A stretch of 64,000 nt of DNA from JAVBWO01 sp036677375 (GCA_036677375.1 JAVBWO010000024.1:1-64000), one strand, 5' to 3'; counted from the stretch's first letter, positions 1-7,525 are shown. The notes: generated from the sequence alone by a model not told the origin. Made by a program: numbers and translations.

Positions 1-149
1 GTAAAGCGGAACTTTCAATTAAACAAATATGAACAATGGAAAGGACACAGATACTATGAAAAAGTCCGTTCGCCATCCTTTTGCAAGGATACTCTGGACG
101 ATTTTGGGGATGTAGTGGAACAAATAATGTTTCGTTGCTTTAATATGTC
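1..149. other. Left edge of window, no recognisable gene
   Basis: I see no complete gene. A + frame is open from the first base for more than 100 bases and could be the tail of a gene that starts outside the window, but its translation is not recognisable. No integrase, repeat or attachment site is visible here. Confidence 0.5.
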
Positions 150-178
150 TTGTAGATGTCATATTATCATCTTATAAT
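150..178 (+). promoter_or_regulatory. Sigma-A-type promoter of the WYL regulator gene
   Basis: A -35 box TTGTAG (150-155) and a perfect -10 box TATAAT (173-178) are separated by 17 bases, 22 bases before the ATG of the regulator. The promoter overlaps an imperfect inverted repeat with ATATG/CATAT ends (about 143-164), which could allow autoregulation. The boxes are seen; the regulatory role is inferred. Confidence 0.6.
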
Positions 179-199
179 AAAAGCAGTAGAGGTGATAAT

Positions 200-1093
200 A
201 TGCAGATTAACAGGCTATTCGAAATGGTTTATCTATTGCTGAACAAAAAAAGTATGACCGCCGGGGAGCTCGCAACACACTTTGAGGTTTCACCCCGCAC
301 GATTTACCGGGATGTAGAGCTTCTATCCTCGGCGGGAATACCCATTTATATGACCAAGGGCAAGGGTGGTGGAATTTCACTGCTCCCTGACTTCGTTCTC
401 AATAAAACTGTCCTGACCGATGGCGAAAAGTCAGATATTCTCGCTGCACTTCACGCAGTAGATGCGGTCAACTTGGAGCAAACCAATACTGCGGTGCAAA
501 AGCTGTCCTCCCTATTTGGAAACACCAGCGCCGATTGGGTTGAAGTTGATTTCTCCGGCTGGGCAAACGCCGATGAGGAAGCGCAGCTGTTCAGCCTGCT
601 GAAAAGCGCCATTCTCGGAAAGAAAAAAGTGGCGTTTCAGTATCACAGCAGTGAGGGCAGCACGCAGCGCACAGCAGAACCCATGAAACTCTGCTTTAAG
701 GGACAGAGCTGGTATCTTTATGCTTTCTGCACAGTGCGTCAAGATTATCGGTTTTTCAAACTGCGGCGCATGAAAGAATTGAAGCTGCTTGACGAGCGCT
801 TTGAACGCACTGCCTCCGCGAAGATATTTGAAGGCACAAAAATATTTCAAGATGATTTCGTGACAATCACACTGAAGCTGTCAAAGAAAATGGCGTATCG
901 TGTCTATGATGAATTTTCACAATACAAAACGCTTCCCAGCGGTGATTTCATTGCGACGCTCACCATGCCCAGAGGCGATTGGGTCTATCAATATCTTGCG
1001 ACCTTTGGTGAGGATTGTGAGATCATAGAACCGGAGGATATCCGCCTGCAAATCAAGGATAAGCTGCAAAAAACACTGGCACAATATTTATAA
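200..1093 (+). CDS. HTH + WYL-domain transcriptional regulator (YafY type)
   Basis: Cytoplasmic DNA-binding regulator of 297 aa. Residues 5-60 form an HTH_11-type winged helix (SMTAGELATHFEVSPRTIYRD). The C-terminal half carries the ligand-binding WYL domain, with the literal WYL tripeptide (SWYLYAF) near residue 170 and the following FFKLRRM strand. Length and layout are those of intact YafY-family proteins. An RBS (GAGGTGATAAT) precedes the ATG. It heads a likely operon or regulon with three small enzymes or binding proteins that follow on the same strand; in this family the adjacent genes are normally the targets. The inducing ligand is unknown. Confidence 0.9.
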   Translation: MQINRLFEMVYLLLNKKSMTAGELATHFEVSPRTIYRDVELLSSAGIPIYMTKGKGGGISLLPDFVLNKTVLTDGEKSDILAALHAVDAVNLEQTNTAVQKLSSLFGNTSADWVEVDFSGWANADEEAQLFSLLKSAILGKKKVAFQYHSSEGSTQRTAEPMKLCFKGQSWYLYAFCTVRQDYRFFKLRRMKELKLLDERFERTASAKIFEGTKIFQDDFVTITLKLSKKMAYRVYDEFSQYKTLPSGDFIATLTMPRGDWVYQYLATFGEDCEIIEPEDIRLQIKDKLQKTLAQYL

Positions 1094-1095
1094 TA

Positions 1096-1111
1096 TGACA
1101 CGCTGCTGTCA
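1096..1111 (+). promoter_or_regulatory. Inverted repeat TGACA-N6-TGTCA, probable operator
   Basis: A perfect 5-base inverted repeat with a 6-base spacer lies just upstream of a TATGAT -10 box (1124-1129) in the gap between the WYL regulator and the GyrI-like gene. It sits where the -35 element would be, as expected for the site of an activator or of a repressor that blocks RNA polymerase. Binding by the adjacent WYL protein is inference. Confidence 0.5.
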
Positions 1112-1159
1112 ATTGGTCTTTGCTATGATGATAGTATCAAAGACAAGGAGGACGATCAA

Positions 1160-1600
1160 ATGAACTACGAAGTTGTGCATTTAGAGGAAAAGATTATTGT
1201 TGGGGTAAGTGCTGCGACCAGCAACAGCGACCCTGAAATGGGGAAAATCATTGGCGGGCTTTGGGAGAAGTTATACCAAGGCGGCATCAATGCCGTGATA
1301 AAAAACAAGGTAAACGAGTACGCCATTGGGCTGTATTCCGATTATACGGCCGATGGGTACTGTGTAACAGCGGGTAATGAGGTTTCCAAGGCAGAAAATC
1401 CTGAACTGACCGTAAAAACAATCCCTGCCGGAAAATACGCAAAATTCTCTGTGCATGGGCATATGGAAAAGGCCGTCTCTGACTCATGGGGAGAGATTTG
1501 GCAGACGGATTTAGACCGCAGCTTTACAGGCGATTTCGAGGAATACCGAAATGCCGACCCGGAAAACTGTGATATTGATATCTACATTGCTCTGAAGTAA
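1160..1600 (+). CDS. GyrI-like / AraC effector-binding domain protein
   Basis: A 146-aa stand-alone small-molecule-binding domain of the GyrI/SOUL-like fold, similar to the effector-binding part of AraC/MerR regulators and to gyrase inhibitory proteins. There is no HTH. The start is supported by AAGGAGGACGATCAA before the ATG. Typical features are the N-terminal VHLEEKIIVG strand, the central IPAGKYAKF and a C-terminal DIDIYIALK strand. It probably binds or hydrolyses a small toxic compound. It is the first gene behind the TGACA/TGTCA repeat and is followed after 13 bases by a VOC protein, so cotranscription is likely. The substrate cannot be read from the sequence. Confidence 0.8.
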   Translation: MNYEVVHLEEKIIVGVSAATSNSDPEMGKIIGGLWEKLYQGGINAVIKNKVNEYAIGLYSDYTADGYCVTAGNEVSKAENPELTVKTIPAGKYAKFSVHGHMEKAVSDSWGEIWQTDLDRSFTGDFEEYRNADPENCDIDIYIALK

Positions 1601-1613
1601 GGGGGGGAAACGT

Positions 1614-2003
1614 ATGAAATTAGAAGGCTTCGGAATTTTCGTGAAAGATATGCCGACTATGGTGCGTTTTTACCGTGATGTTCTTGGGTTTGAAATCAAG
1701 GAGGAAGAAGATTCCAGCAATGTCTATCTGGTGAAAGATGGCACTTTGTTTTTACTTTATCGCAGAACAGATTTTGAGCAGATGGCAAAAAGGTCGTTTT
1801 CTTATGCGAATGGCATCCATGGCCATTATGAAATTGCGATGGGTGTAGAAAACTATGCCGCAGTAGATGATACCTTTAAGCGGGTTGTGTCAAACGGTGC
1901 CGTGCCGGTCTTAGAACCTACAACAGAGCCGTGGGGACAGCGGACTTGCTATGTTGCAGATCCAGAGGGCAACTTAATTGAAATTGGTTCCTTTACCAAA
2001 TAA
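1614..2003 (+). CDS. VOC-superfamily protein (glyoxalase/bleomycin-resistance fold)
   Basis: A 129-aa protein with two beta-alpha-beta-beta-beta units of the vicinal oxygen chelate fold: MVRFYRDVLGF in the first and YVADPEGNLIEIG, with a metal-ligand-type Glu, in the second. Members either bind and sequester drugs or are metal-dependent isomerases, lyases or dioxygenases. The GGGGGGAAACGT leader before the ATG is a strong RBS. Its place between a GyrI-like and a PNPOx-like gene under a WYL regulator suggests detoxification of a small molecule, but no substrate can be named. Confidence 0.85.
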   Translation: MKLEGFGIFVKDMPTMVRFYRDVLGFEIKEEEDSSNVYLVKDGTLFLLYRRTDFEQMAKRSFSYANGIHGHYEIAMGVENYAAVDDTFKRVVSNGAVPVLEPTTEPWGQRTCYVADPEGNLIEIGSFTK

Positions 2004-2051
2004 GCAGCTACACAATTGCCTATGCCTAAAAAGAAGGAGACGAAATAACAA

Positions 2052-2471
2052 ATGGATTATAGAAAAGAATTTGAGCGCATGATGCAAACACAAACAGCCA
2101 TGGCGCTGGCTACAGCGGCAGACGGAGCGCCCAATGTACGCATCGTCAATTTTTATTATGATGCAGAGACGAAAGCCCTGTATTTCTCCACCTTTAGCGA
2201 CAACCAAAAGGTTGCGGAGTTTGAGAAAAATCCTCATGCTGCATTCACAACGATTCCGGAAAGTGGAGAAGAACACGTTCGGGTCAGGAATGGGATTGTT
2301 CGGAAAAGCTCTGTTTCGGTGGAAGCCATCAAGGATCAGTTTCTATTGAAGCTGCCGGAATACATTATGAGCATCCCTGATGTACTTCCTGCGCTTATCC
2401 TGTTCGAAATCACCTTTGACCAAGCGGATGTGGTCATTGACTTTGAACACATGGAAACGATTGCGGTATAG
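2052..2471 (+). CDS. Pyridoxamine 5'-phosphate oxidase-fold (split-barrel flavin) protein
   Basis: A 139-aa split-barrel protein of the PNPOx-like family. Features are the N-terminal MALATAADGAPNVRIVNFYY strand pair, LYFSTFSDNQKV (flavin/phosphate-contact region) and HAAFTTIPE. Such small proteins bind FMN, F420 or heme; many are uncharacterised oxidoreductases. It is the last gene of the WYL-regulated group and is followed by two terminator hairpins. Function beyond the fold is unknown. Confidence 0.85.
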   Translation: MDYRKEFERMMQTQTAMALATAADGAPNVRIVNFYYDAETKALYFSTFSDNQKVAEFEKNPHAAFTTIPESGEEHVRVRNGIVRKSSVSVEAIKDQFLLKLPEYIMSIPDVLPALILFEITFDQADVVIDFEHMETIAV

Positions 2472-2512
2472 TCTGAAACCCCTGTCGGCAGCGAGTTGCA
2501 ACTATTCTCCAA

Positions 2513-2548
2513 GGCGCACTGTGAATGAACCCACGGTGTGCCTTTTTT
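2513..2548 (+). terminator. Rho-independent terminator after the WYL-linked operon
   Basis: Stem GGCGCAC / GTGTGCC (one G-U pair) followed by six T. The right arm and the bases after it (2535-2554) are identical over 20 bases to 2957-2976, the terminator ahead of the VirB6-like gene. Confidence 0.7.
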
Positions 2549-2580
2549 ATTTCCCCCAAAAGACGTTTGCAGCAGCAAAA

Positions 2581-2615
2581 CAAGGAGGGCGGCAGAACCG
2601 CTCTCCTTGCTTTTT
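2581..2615. terminator. Bidirectional terminator hairpin
   Basis: CAAGGAG / CTCCTTG stem with GCGG/CCGC inside, and T-runs on both strands. It can end transcripts from the PNPOx-like gene (+) and from the small gene on the - strand. Confidence 0.7.
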
Positions 2616-2629
2616 GTAAACGGGCTATG

Positions 2630-2797
2630 CTATTTATCGTTGCCGTCGGGCTCTGAATCTCTTTTGAGTTCCACAATAACGCCGTCATCACCGGAGATAA
2701 AAAGCTCCTCCGTCTTTTGCTGCGCACGCTGAAGCAGCGAGATGGCATCCGTCACATCGTTAAACAGCGAATCATACATTTTTTTGTAATCTGCCAC
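2630..2797 (-). CDS. Small hypothetical protein, 55 aa
   Basis: A short acidic, helical protein (VADYKKMYDSLFNDV... to ...SEPDGNDK). The GTG start is chosen because a strong RBS, AAAAGGAGGTC, sits 5 bases upstream; a longer frame to 2872 has no RBS. Similar 50-60-residue proteins that begin with a DYKKLY-like motif are common in phages and ICEs of Clostridia and have no known role. It points against all surrounding ICE genes. Confidence 0.55.
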   Translation of the reverse strand: MADYKKMYDSLFNDVTDAISLLQRAQQKTEELFISGDDGVIVELKRDSEPDGNDK

Positions 2798-2934
2798 ACA
2801 ATAGACCTCCTTTTCCTTATTTCGGCGGCCACCGTTGTGTGGTATTGAAGCTCTGACCGGACGGATTGTCAAGTCGTTTCTGAAGTTTTCTAAATGTTAG
2901 CACCCTGTCAGAAATCCGTTCAGACAGATATGCA

Positions 2935-2970
2935 GGCACACCGCATTTTATTGCATGGTGTGCCTTTTTT
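2935..2970 (+). terminator. Rho-independent terminator upstream of the T4SS operon
   Basis: Perfect 8-base stem GGCACACC / GGTGTGCC with inner GCA/TGC pairing and six T. It isolates the conjugation operon from upstream transcription, or attenuates it, and its right arm is repeated at 2535-2554. Confidence 0.7.
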
Positions 2971-2997
2971 ATTTCCACAGAAAGGGGTGAGAATCCA

Positions 2998-3903
2998 ATG
3001 TTCATATGGGACTTTGTCCTTGGAACCGTGATGGATCAGATCATCGAATGGCTCTACGGACAGGTGGTCGGTTTTCTGGCCGATTTTTTTGCACAGATGG
3101 GAAATATGGGCGTGGAGCTGTTCGAAATGAGCTGGGTGCAGTCCATCGTCCTGTTTTTTTCCTATCTGGCTTGGGCGCTGTATGGAACCGGGCTGGTGGT
3201 GTCGGCGTTTGAAACCGGCATCGAGTACCAGCACGGCCGGGGCAGCATCAAGGACACCGCCTTAAACGCCATTAAGGGCTTTATGGCGGTGTCCCTTTTT
3301 ACCATCGTGCCGGTGGAGCTGTTCAAGCTCTCGGTCAATCTCCAGAGCAGCCTCACGGCGGGGATCACCGGCTATGGAACCAGCTTTGGCGACCTTGCCG
3401 GGAACATCATTTCCGAGCTTGGCAGCTCACCGGATATGGTTGGCGCCATGGGCTCCGGCGTGTTCGGAGGGCTGGCTGTCATTACAAGCCCCATCCTGCT
3501 GCTCTTTATGATCATCATGATGGGGTACGCGGTCATTAAGGTGTTCTTTGCCAACCTGAAGCGCGGCGGCATCCTGCTCATACAGATTGCCGTGGGCAGC
3601 CTGTATATGTTTTCCGTTCCCCGCGGCTACATCGACGGTTTTACACAGTGGTGCAAGCAGATCATCGGTCTGTGCCTCACCACATTTTTGCAGGCAACCA
3701 TCCTTGCGGCGGGGCTTATGGTGCTGCGAACCCACGCTCTGCTGGGGCTTGGTCTGATGCTGGCCGCAGGAGAAGTACCGCGAATTGCCGGAGCCTTCGG
3801 GCTGGATACCAGTACAAAGGCCAACGTGATGAGCGCCGTGTATACCGCACAGGCTGCCGTCAACACCACCCGCACCATCGTACAGGCGGTAGCGCCGAAA
3901 TAA
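2998..3903 (+). CDS. VirB6/TrbL-like conjugal transfer channel protein
   Basis: A 301-aa polytopic inner-membrane protein and likely core of the conjugative type IV secretion channel. It has an amphipathic N-terminus (MFIWDFVLGTVMDQIIEWL) and about six hydrophobic segments, including ITSPILLLFMIIMMGYAVIKV and FLQATILAAGLMVLR, followed by the conserved tail with GEVPRIAGAFGLDTS seen in TrbL/VirB6-type proteins of Gram-positive ICEs. RBS AAAGGGGTGAGAATCC precedes the ATG. It is the first gene of the T4SS module. In related elements a small Maff2-type membrane protein usually sits just upstream; none is seen here, the cargo block occupying that place. Confidence 0.85.
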   Translation: MFIWDFVLGTVMDQIIEWLYGQVVGFLADFFAQMGNMGVELFEMSWVQSIVLFFSYLAWALYGTGLVVSAFETGIEYQHGRGSIKDTALNAIKGFMAVSLFTIVPVELFKLSVNLQSSLTAGITGYGTSFGDLAGNIISELGSSPDMVGAMGSGVFGGLAVITSPILLLFMIIMMGYAVIKVFFANLKRGGILLIQIAVGSLYMFSVPRGYIDGFTQWCKQIIGLCLTTFLQATILAAGLMVLRTHALLGLGLMLAAGEVPRIAGAFGLDTSTKANVMSAVYTAQAAVNTTRTIVQAVAPK

Positions 3904-3922
3904 GCACAGAAAGGAAAAGCCT

Positions 3923-4306
3923 ATGAAATTAATCTATGTGGCGTCCCCTTATGCCGGGGACATCGAACAGAACACCGCATTTGCCAGGAAAGCGTGCCGC
4001 CATGTGATGAACGAGGGGCACGCTTTTTTTGCGCCCCATCTGTTATATCCGCAGCTCCTTGATGATTCCAATCCGCAGGAGCGTCAGGCGGGTCTGGATA
4101 TGGGACTTGCCATGCTGCCCCGCTGTGACGAGTTGTGGTGCTACGGCGACCGCATCTCCTATGGAATGCACCTTGAAATCGAGGAAGCGGTCAGAATCGG
4201 AATCCCGGTTCGCCGGGTGATGGAACAGGAAAACGGCTTTGCCATCGGCAGAGCCAAAGGCACCGAACCGGCCGAAGCTCCCCAGCAGGCGATGAGGATG
4301 GCCTGA
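3923..4306 (+). CDS. DUF4406 / nucleoside 2-deoxyribosyltransferase-like protein
   Basis: A 127-aa protein beginning KLIYVASPYAGDIEQN, the nucleotide-binding start typical of DUF4406 and related nucleoside deoxyribosyltransferase-like proteins, with FAPHLLYPQLL and ELWCYGDRISYGMHLEIEEA later. The family is thought to act on nucleosides or nucleotides; the reaction here is not known. It is set between the VirB6-like gene and the cytosine methyltransferase, and its stop codon overlaps the methyltransferase start (TGATG), so translation is probably coupled. A role in protecting the element's DNA or altering nucleotide pools is inference. Confidence 0.8.
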   Translation: MKLIYVASPYAGDIEQNTAFARKACRHVMNEGHAFFAPHLLYPQLLDDSNPQERQAGLDMGLAMLPRCDELWCYGDRISYGMHLEIEEAVRIGIPVRRVMEQENGFAIGRAKGTEPAEAPQQAMRMA

Positions 4307-6702
4307 TGATGACGATGGGGAGCCTCTTCGATGGGATCGGAGGTTTTCCATTGGCGGCTATCCGCAACGGTATCACTCCCGTATGGGCCAGTGAAATCGA
4401 AGCCTTTCCCATTGAAGTGACGAAAATCCGATTCCCCGAAATGCTCCATGTCGGGGATATTACAAAGCTGGACGGAGCGAAATTGCCGCCTGTGGACGTC
4501 ATTTGCGGCGGCAGCCCGTGTCAAGATTTATCGGTCGCTGGCCAGCGCCGGGGCTTGGCGGGTGAGCGTTCCGGCCTGTTTATGGAGCAGACACGCATTG
4601 CGAAGGAGATGAGAAAATCCGATGAGCAACGAAACGTACCAGCTCACCTTGTTCGACCTCGATACCTCGTTTGGGAGAATGTCCCCGGAGCCTTCAGCTC
4701 CGCAGAGGGGGAGGACTTCCGGGCGGTCATTGAGGAGATCGTCCGCATTAAGTACAGTGCCTGTGATGTGCCTCGACCTGAGTACGGGCGCTGGGAATCT
4801 GCTGGGGCTGTCCTTTTGGGAAATGAATTCAGCCTGGCTTGGAGAGTCATGGACGCTCAATTCTGGGGAGTCGCCCAGCGCCGCCGTCGCATCTTCCTTG
4901 TCGCAGATTTTGGAGGCACGACCGCACCCGAAATACTATTTAAGCAAGACAGCCTGTTTGGGGATATTGCGCAGAGCGGAGGCCCGCGGCAAGGAGCTGC
5001 CGCCCCAGCTCAGGGACGCACTGATGATACAGGCGGGGCTTGCCTGACCCCATGGGATGTACAGAGCCGCCGCATTTTTGAAGAAACCGGAACATGGCCC
5101 GCCCTCTATAGTGGTGAAGGCGGTGGGCACGGATATATTCAGACAGAAGAAAGAATACCCATTGCTTTCGCCGCCAACCAACGTGATGAAGTGCGGGATT
5201 TGCACGATATTGCAGGGGCAGTACAGGCTCAGCCGGGGATGAAACAGCAGACCTTTGTGGCAGAACCGCTGTTGTGCTTAAACGATCAGGGCGGCGAACG
5301 GATGGATGTCACCGAGGATGTGGCGTCCACGCTGCGCGCCGGTATGGGCGGGCATCCTCCCCTTGTATCTCAGCCAAACTGTCTGAACGGCTGGGATACC
5401 CAGCAAAGCCGTGTGTTCACGCCGGAGGGTGTGGCGCCGACTCTTGCCGGTGCGGACGGCGGCGGGGGAAGAAACCCGGCAGGGCTTCTGTTTGCGGCAG
5501 GCGTTGTCAGCAAGGGTGACGGCGATTGCTTTCTCTCACCGGAGGTACACACCTCTATTACCGGCGGCGGTGGGCAGGCCGGACAGGGCTATCCCTGTGT
5601 GCTTACCGCGGGCTTCTGCGGAAATGCCAGCGCCGATGCGAGAGGAATCGGCTATCAGGCGGAGTGCTCACCCACCATTAAAACCGGCACGGCCCCATCG
5701 GTACTGTGCCTCAACGATCAGGGCGGCAGTCAGATGCACTGTACCGAGGATATCACCGGCACCCTCCGCGCACAGGAGCATGGACACCAGCCGCTGGTGT
5801 TTGACAACCACGCACAAGATTCCCGCTTTACCGGACCGGTGGATGTGTCGCAGACAGTATCCGCAGGCTTCGGGCAGGGCGGGAACAATCAGCCGCTGGT
5901 CATGGCGACCCAGCAGGGCGGCGCTGAAATTGGCGAGGGCATCTGCCCGACCATTACGGCAAGTGCCGGGATGAGTGGCAATAATCAGCCGGTATTATTT
6001 GAAAATCACGGCATTGACAGCCGCTACACCGGCCCCCATGCAGTAGCGCCCACCATGTCCGCCCGGATGGGAACAGGCGGCAATAATGTTCCGCTGGTGG
6101 GCAGTGCCGTTGCCTTTTCGCTGGATTCCAAGGAATCCAACAGCATGAAATCAGCAAATCCCCATTCGGGATGCCGGGAAACGGAGGTTGCCAGAACCAT
6201 TGACACAACCAGCCCCGATCCCAGCAAGAACCAAGGCGGCATTGCTATTTTGCAGGAAACCATCTGCATTGCCGGAAACACCATCGACCGGGAGCCGGAA
6301 AACGGCGGCAACGGCCTCGGCTGTCAGCCGGACATCAGCTACACCATTACAACCAGCGACCGGCACGCAGTGTGTGAGCCATACCAAGAGGTGGTGGGCG
6401 CGCTTTGCCGTGGAGATGAGAAAGGCATCGGCAGCCAGTATGTCAGTCAGAACAAATGCATTGTGGAAAGGCGCAACCTCATCCGCAGGCTTACCCCTCT
6501 GGAATGTGAACGGCTCCAAGGTTTTCCCGATGGCTGGACGCTAATTCCGGGGGCATCTGACAGCGCCCGGTATAAAGCTCTTGGAAATAGTGTGGCGATA
6601 CCCTGCGTGGACTTTGTCCTCCGAGGCATCGCTTATTTTTTACGAAAAATCTATGAGGAACAGGAGGGATCACCCCGATGTACATCTACCCCGACAACTT
6701 AA
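4306..6702 (+). CDS. DNA (cytosine-5-)-methyltransferase with a long repeat-containing recognition region
   Basis: A 798-aa C5-cytosine methyltransferase. Motif I (GSLFDGIGGF, residues 5-14) binds AdoMet; motif IV GGSPCQDLS holds the catalytic Cys near residue 71; motif VI is VWENVPGAFSS (about 123); motif VIII is AQRRRRIFLVADF (about 189). Motif IX (RRLTPLECERLQGFPDGW, about 726) and motif X (YKALGNSVAIP) come after an insert of roughly 500 residues made of degenerate units of about 30 residues with DSRxTGP and GGNNxPLV signatures. That position is where the target-recognition domain lies. Most C5 enzymes are 300-450 aa, so this one is nearly twice as long. It likely shields ICE DNA from host restriction. 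A second conserved gene runs inside it in another frame. Confidence 0.9.
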   Translation: MMTMGSLFDGIGGFPLAAIRNGITPVWASEIEAFPIEVTKIRFPEMLHVGDITKLDGAKLPPVDVICGGSPCQDLSVAGQRRGLAGERSGLFMEQTRIAKEMRKSDEQRNVPAHLVRPRYLVWENVPGAFSSAEGEDFRAVIEEIVRIKYSACDVPRPEYGRWESAGAVLLGNEFSLAWRVMDAQFWGVAQRRRRIFLVADFGGTTAPEILFKQDSLFGDIAQSGGPRQGAAAPAQGRTDDTGGACLTPWDVQSRRIFEETGTWPALYSGEGGGHGYIQTEERIPIAFAANQRDEVRDLHDIAGAVQAQPGMKQQTFVAEPLLCLNDQGGERMDVTEDVASTLRAGMGGHPPLVSQPNCLNGWDTQQSRVFTPEGVAPTLAGADGGGGRNPAGLLFAAGVVSKGDGDCFLSPEVHTSITGGGGQAGQGYPCVLTAGFCGNASADARGIGYQAECSPTIKTGTAPSVLCLNDQGGSQMHCTEDITGTLRAQEHGHQPLVFDNHAQDSRFTGPVDVSQTVSAGFGQGGNNQPLVMATQQGGAEIGEGICPTITASAGMSGNNQPVLFENHGIDSRYTGPHAVAPTMSARMGTGGNNVPLVGSAVAFSLDSKESNSMKSANPHSGCRETEVARTIDTTSPDPSKNQGGIAILQETICIAGNTIDREPENGGNGLGCQPDISYTITTSDRHAVCEPYQEVVGALCRGDEKGIGSQYVSQNKCIVERRNLIRRLTPLECERLQGFPDGWTLIPGASDSARYKALGNSVAIPCVDFVLRGIAYFLRKIYEEQEGSPRCTSTPTT
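4622..5047 (+). CDS. Conserved phage/ICE protein nested out of frame inside the methyltransferase gene
   Basis: A 141-aa frame, +1 relative to the methyltransferase, completely inside it. It does not look like a chance shadow. It begins MSNETYQLTLFDLDTSFGRM and contains CLDLSTGAGNLLG, TLNSGESPS, SLSQILE, YYLSKTACLGILRRAEARG and KELPPQLRDAL. I recognise this series from small proteins encoded beside DNA methylases in many Firmicutes phages and mobile elements. The RBS (AAGGAGATGAG) lies inside the methyltransferase codons. The host frame over the same bases carries methyltransferase motifs VI and VIII, so both frames appear constrained. The function is unknown. Confidence 0.7.
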   Translation: MSNETYQLTLFDLDTSFGRMSPEPSAPQRGRTSGRSLRRSSALSTVPVMCLDLSTGAGNLLGLSFWEMNSAWLGESWTLNSGESPSAAVASSLSQILEARPHPKYYLSKTACLGILRRAEARGKELPPQLRDALMIQAGLA

Positions 6703-6935
6703 AATCAAAGGCGACCCTGTGGCTGTGGGATCTGCGGGACATCGGAATCATCGGCATCGAATGCCTGATTTCTGTCTTTGCCCTCTCCCGGCTGGGCTGG
6801 CTGCCGCCCATTGTTCTGACGGCGGTCTATGCCTTTTTATCCATCCGCTTCGAGGATGTGAGCATCCTTGACTTTATCCGCTACGCCGTCGCTTTCTTCT
6901 TTGGCAAGCAGCAGACCTACGAATGGAGGGGATGA
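6678..6935 (+). CDS. PrgI-family T4SS membrane protein (VirB3-like)
   Basis: An 85-aa protein with two closely spaced membrane segments (IGIIGIECLISVFALSRL and PPIVLTAVYAFLSIRF) and the C-terminal FFFGKQQTYEW typical of PrgI-family proteins, the small inner-membrane partner of VirB4 in Gram-positive conjugation. RBS CAGGAGGGATCACCCCG lies within the last codons of the methyltransferase, which it overlaps by 25 bases. VirB4 follows two genes later, the usual order. Confidence 0.85.
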   Translation: MYIYPDNLKSKATLWLWDLRDIGIIGIECLISVFALSRLGWLPPIVLTAVYAFLSIRFEDVSILDFIRYAVAFFFGKQQTYEWRG

Positions 6936-6937
6936 AT

Positions 6938-7525
6938 ATGAACAGAAAAAAGAAACAGGAGGCCAGAGAAAAAGCCTCCACCCGCCAGCTCATGGGCATT
7001 GATGGCATCACCGCCCACAGCCTTGTAACGCCCCACGGTGAGCTGGTGTTTTTTATGATTAAACCGACCAATATCAGTGTTTTGTCTGAGAGCAGCGTGG
7101 GGGCAAGAATCTACGCTCTTATGAATGTTCTCAAGGGCATTGCTGAAATTGAAATGCTGTGCCTGAACAGCCGGGAAAACTTCGAGGACAATAAGAGTTA
7201 TCTCAAAGCAAGAATGGATGCCGAGCAGAATCCTGTCATCCGAAAACTGCTGGCACAGGATCAGACCGCCCTTGACCGTATGCAGGTGCAGATGGCAACG
7301 GCAAGGGAATTTCTAATCATCATCCGGCTGAGAAATGAAAAGGAACGCGATGTTCAGCCCTACCTCTCCCGCATCGAAAAGAGCCTTAAGGATCAGGGCT
7401 TCACGGTGCGCAAGGCGGGTGAATCGGACATCAAGCGCCTGCTGGGTGTCTATTATGAGCAGAATGTCACAACGGAACAATACGAGGATTATGACGGAGA
7501 AAGGTGGGTGATTTTCGGTGAGTAA
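6938..7525 (+). CDS. Conserved T4SS protein between PrgI and VirB4
   Basis: A 195-aa soluble protein with no hydrophobic segment long enough to span a membrane. GIDGITAHSLVTPHGELVFFMIKPTNIS and LSESSVGARIYALMNVLKG are the parts I recognise from proteins that always sit between prgI and virB4 in Clostridia ICEs; the content resembles the N-terminal domain of larger VirB4/TraC ATPases, as if split off. The ATG at 6938 is chosen over 6923 because GGAGGG ends 7 bases before it. The stop overlaps the VirB4 start by 8 bases. Probable role: VirB4 partner at the channel base (inference). Confidence 0.7.
   Translation: MNRKKKQEAREKASTRQLMGIDGITAHSLVTPHGELVFFMIKPTNISVLSESSVGARIYALMNVLKGIAEIEMLCLNSRENFEDNKSYLKARMDAEQNPVIRKLLAQDQTALDRMQVQMATAREFLIIIRLRNEKERDVQPYLSRIEKSLKDQGFTVRKAGESDIKRLLGVYYEQNVTTEQYEDYDGERWVIFGE

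Noticed and set aside
5411..5974. 187-aa third-frame ORF within the methyltransferase repeats
   Set aside because: Unlike the nested ORF at 4622, its translation is Arg/Pro/Ala-rich low complexity with no RBS or known motif; the repeats of the host frame explain its openness.
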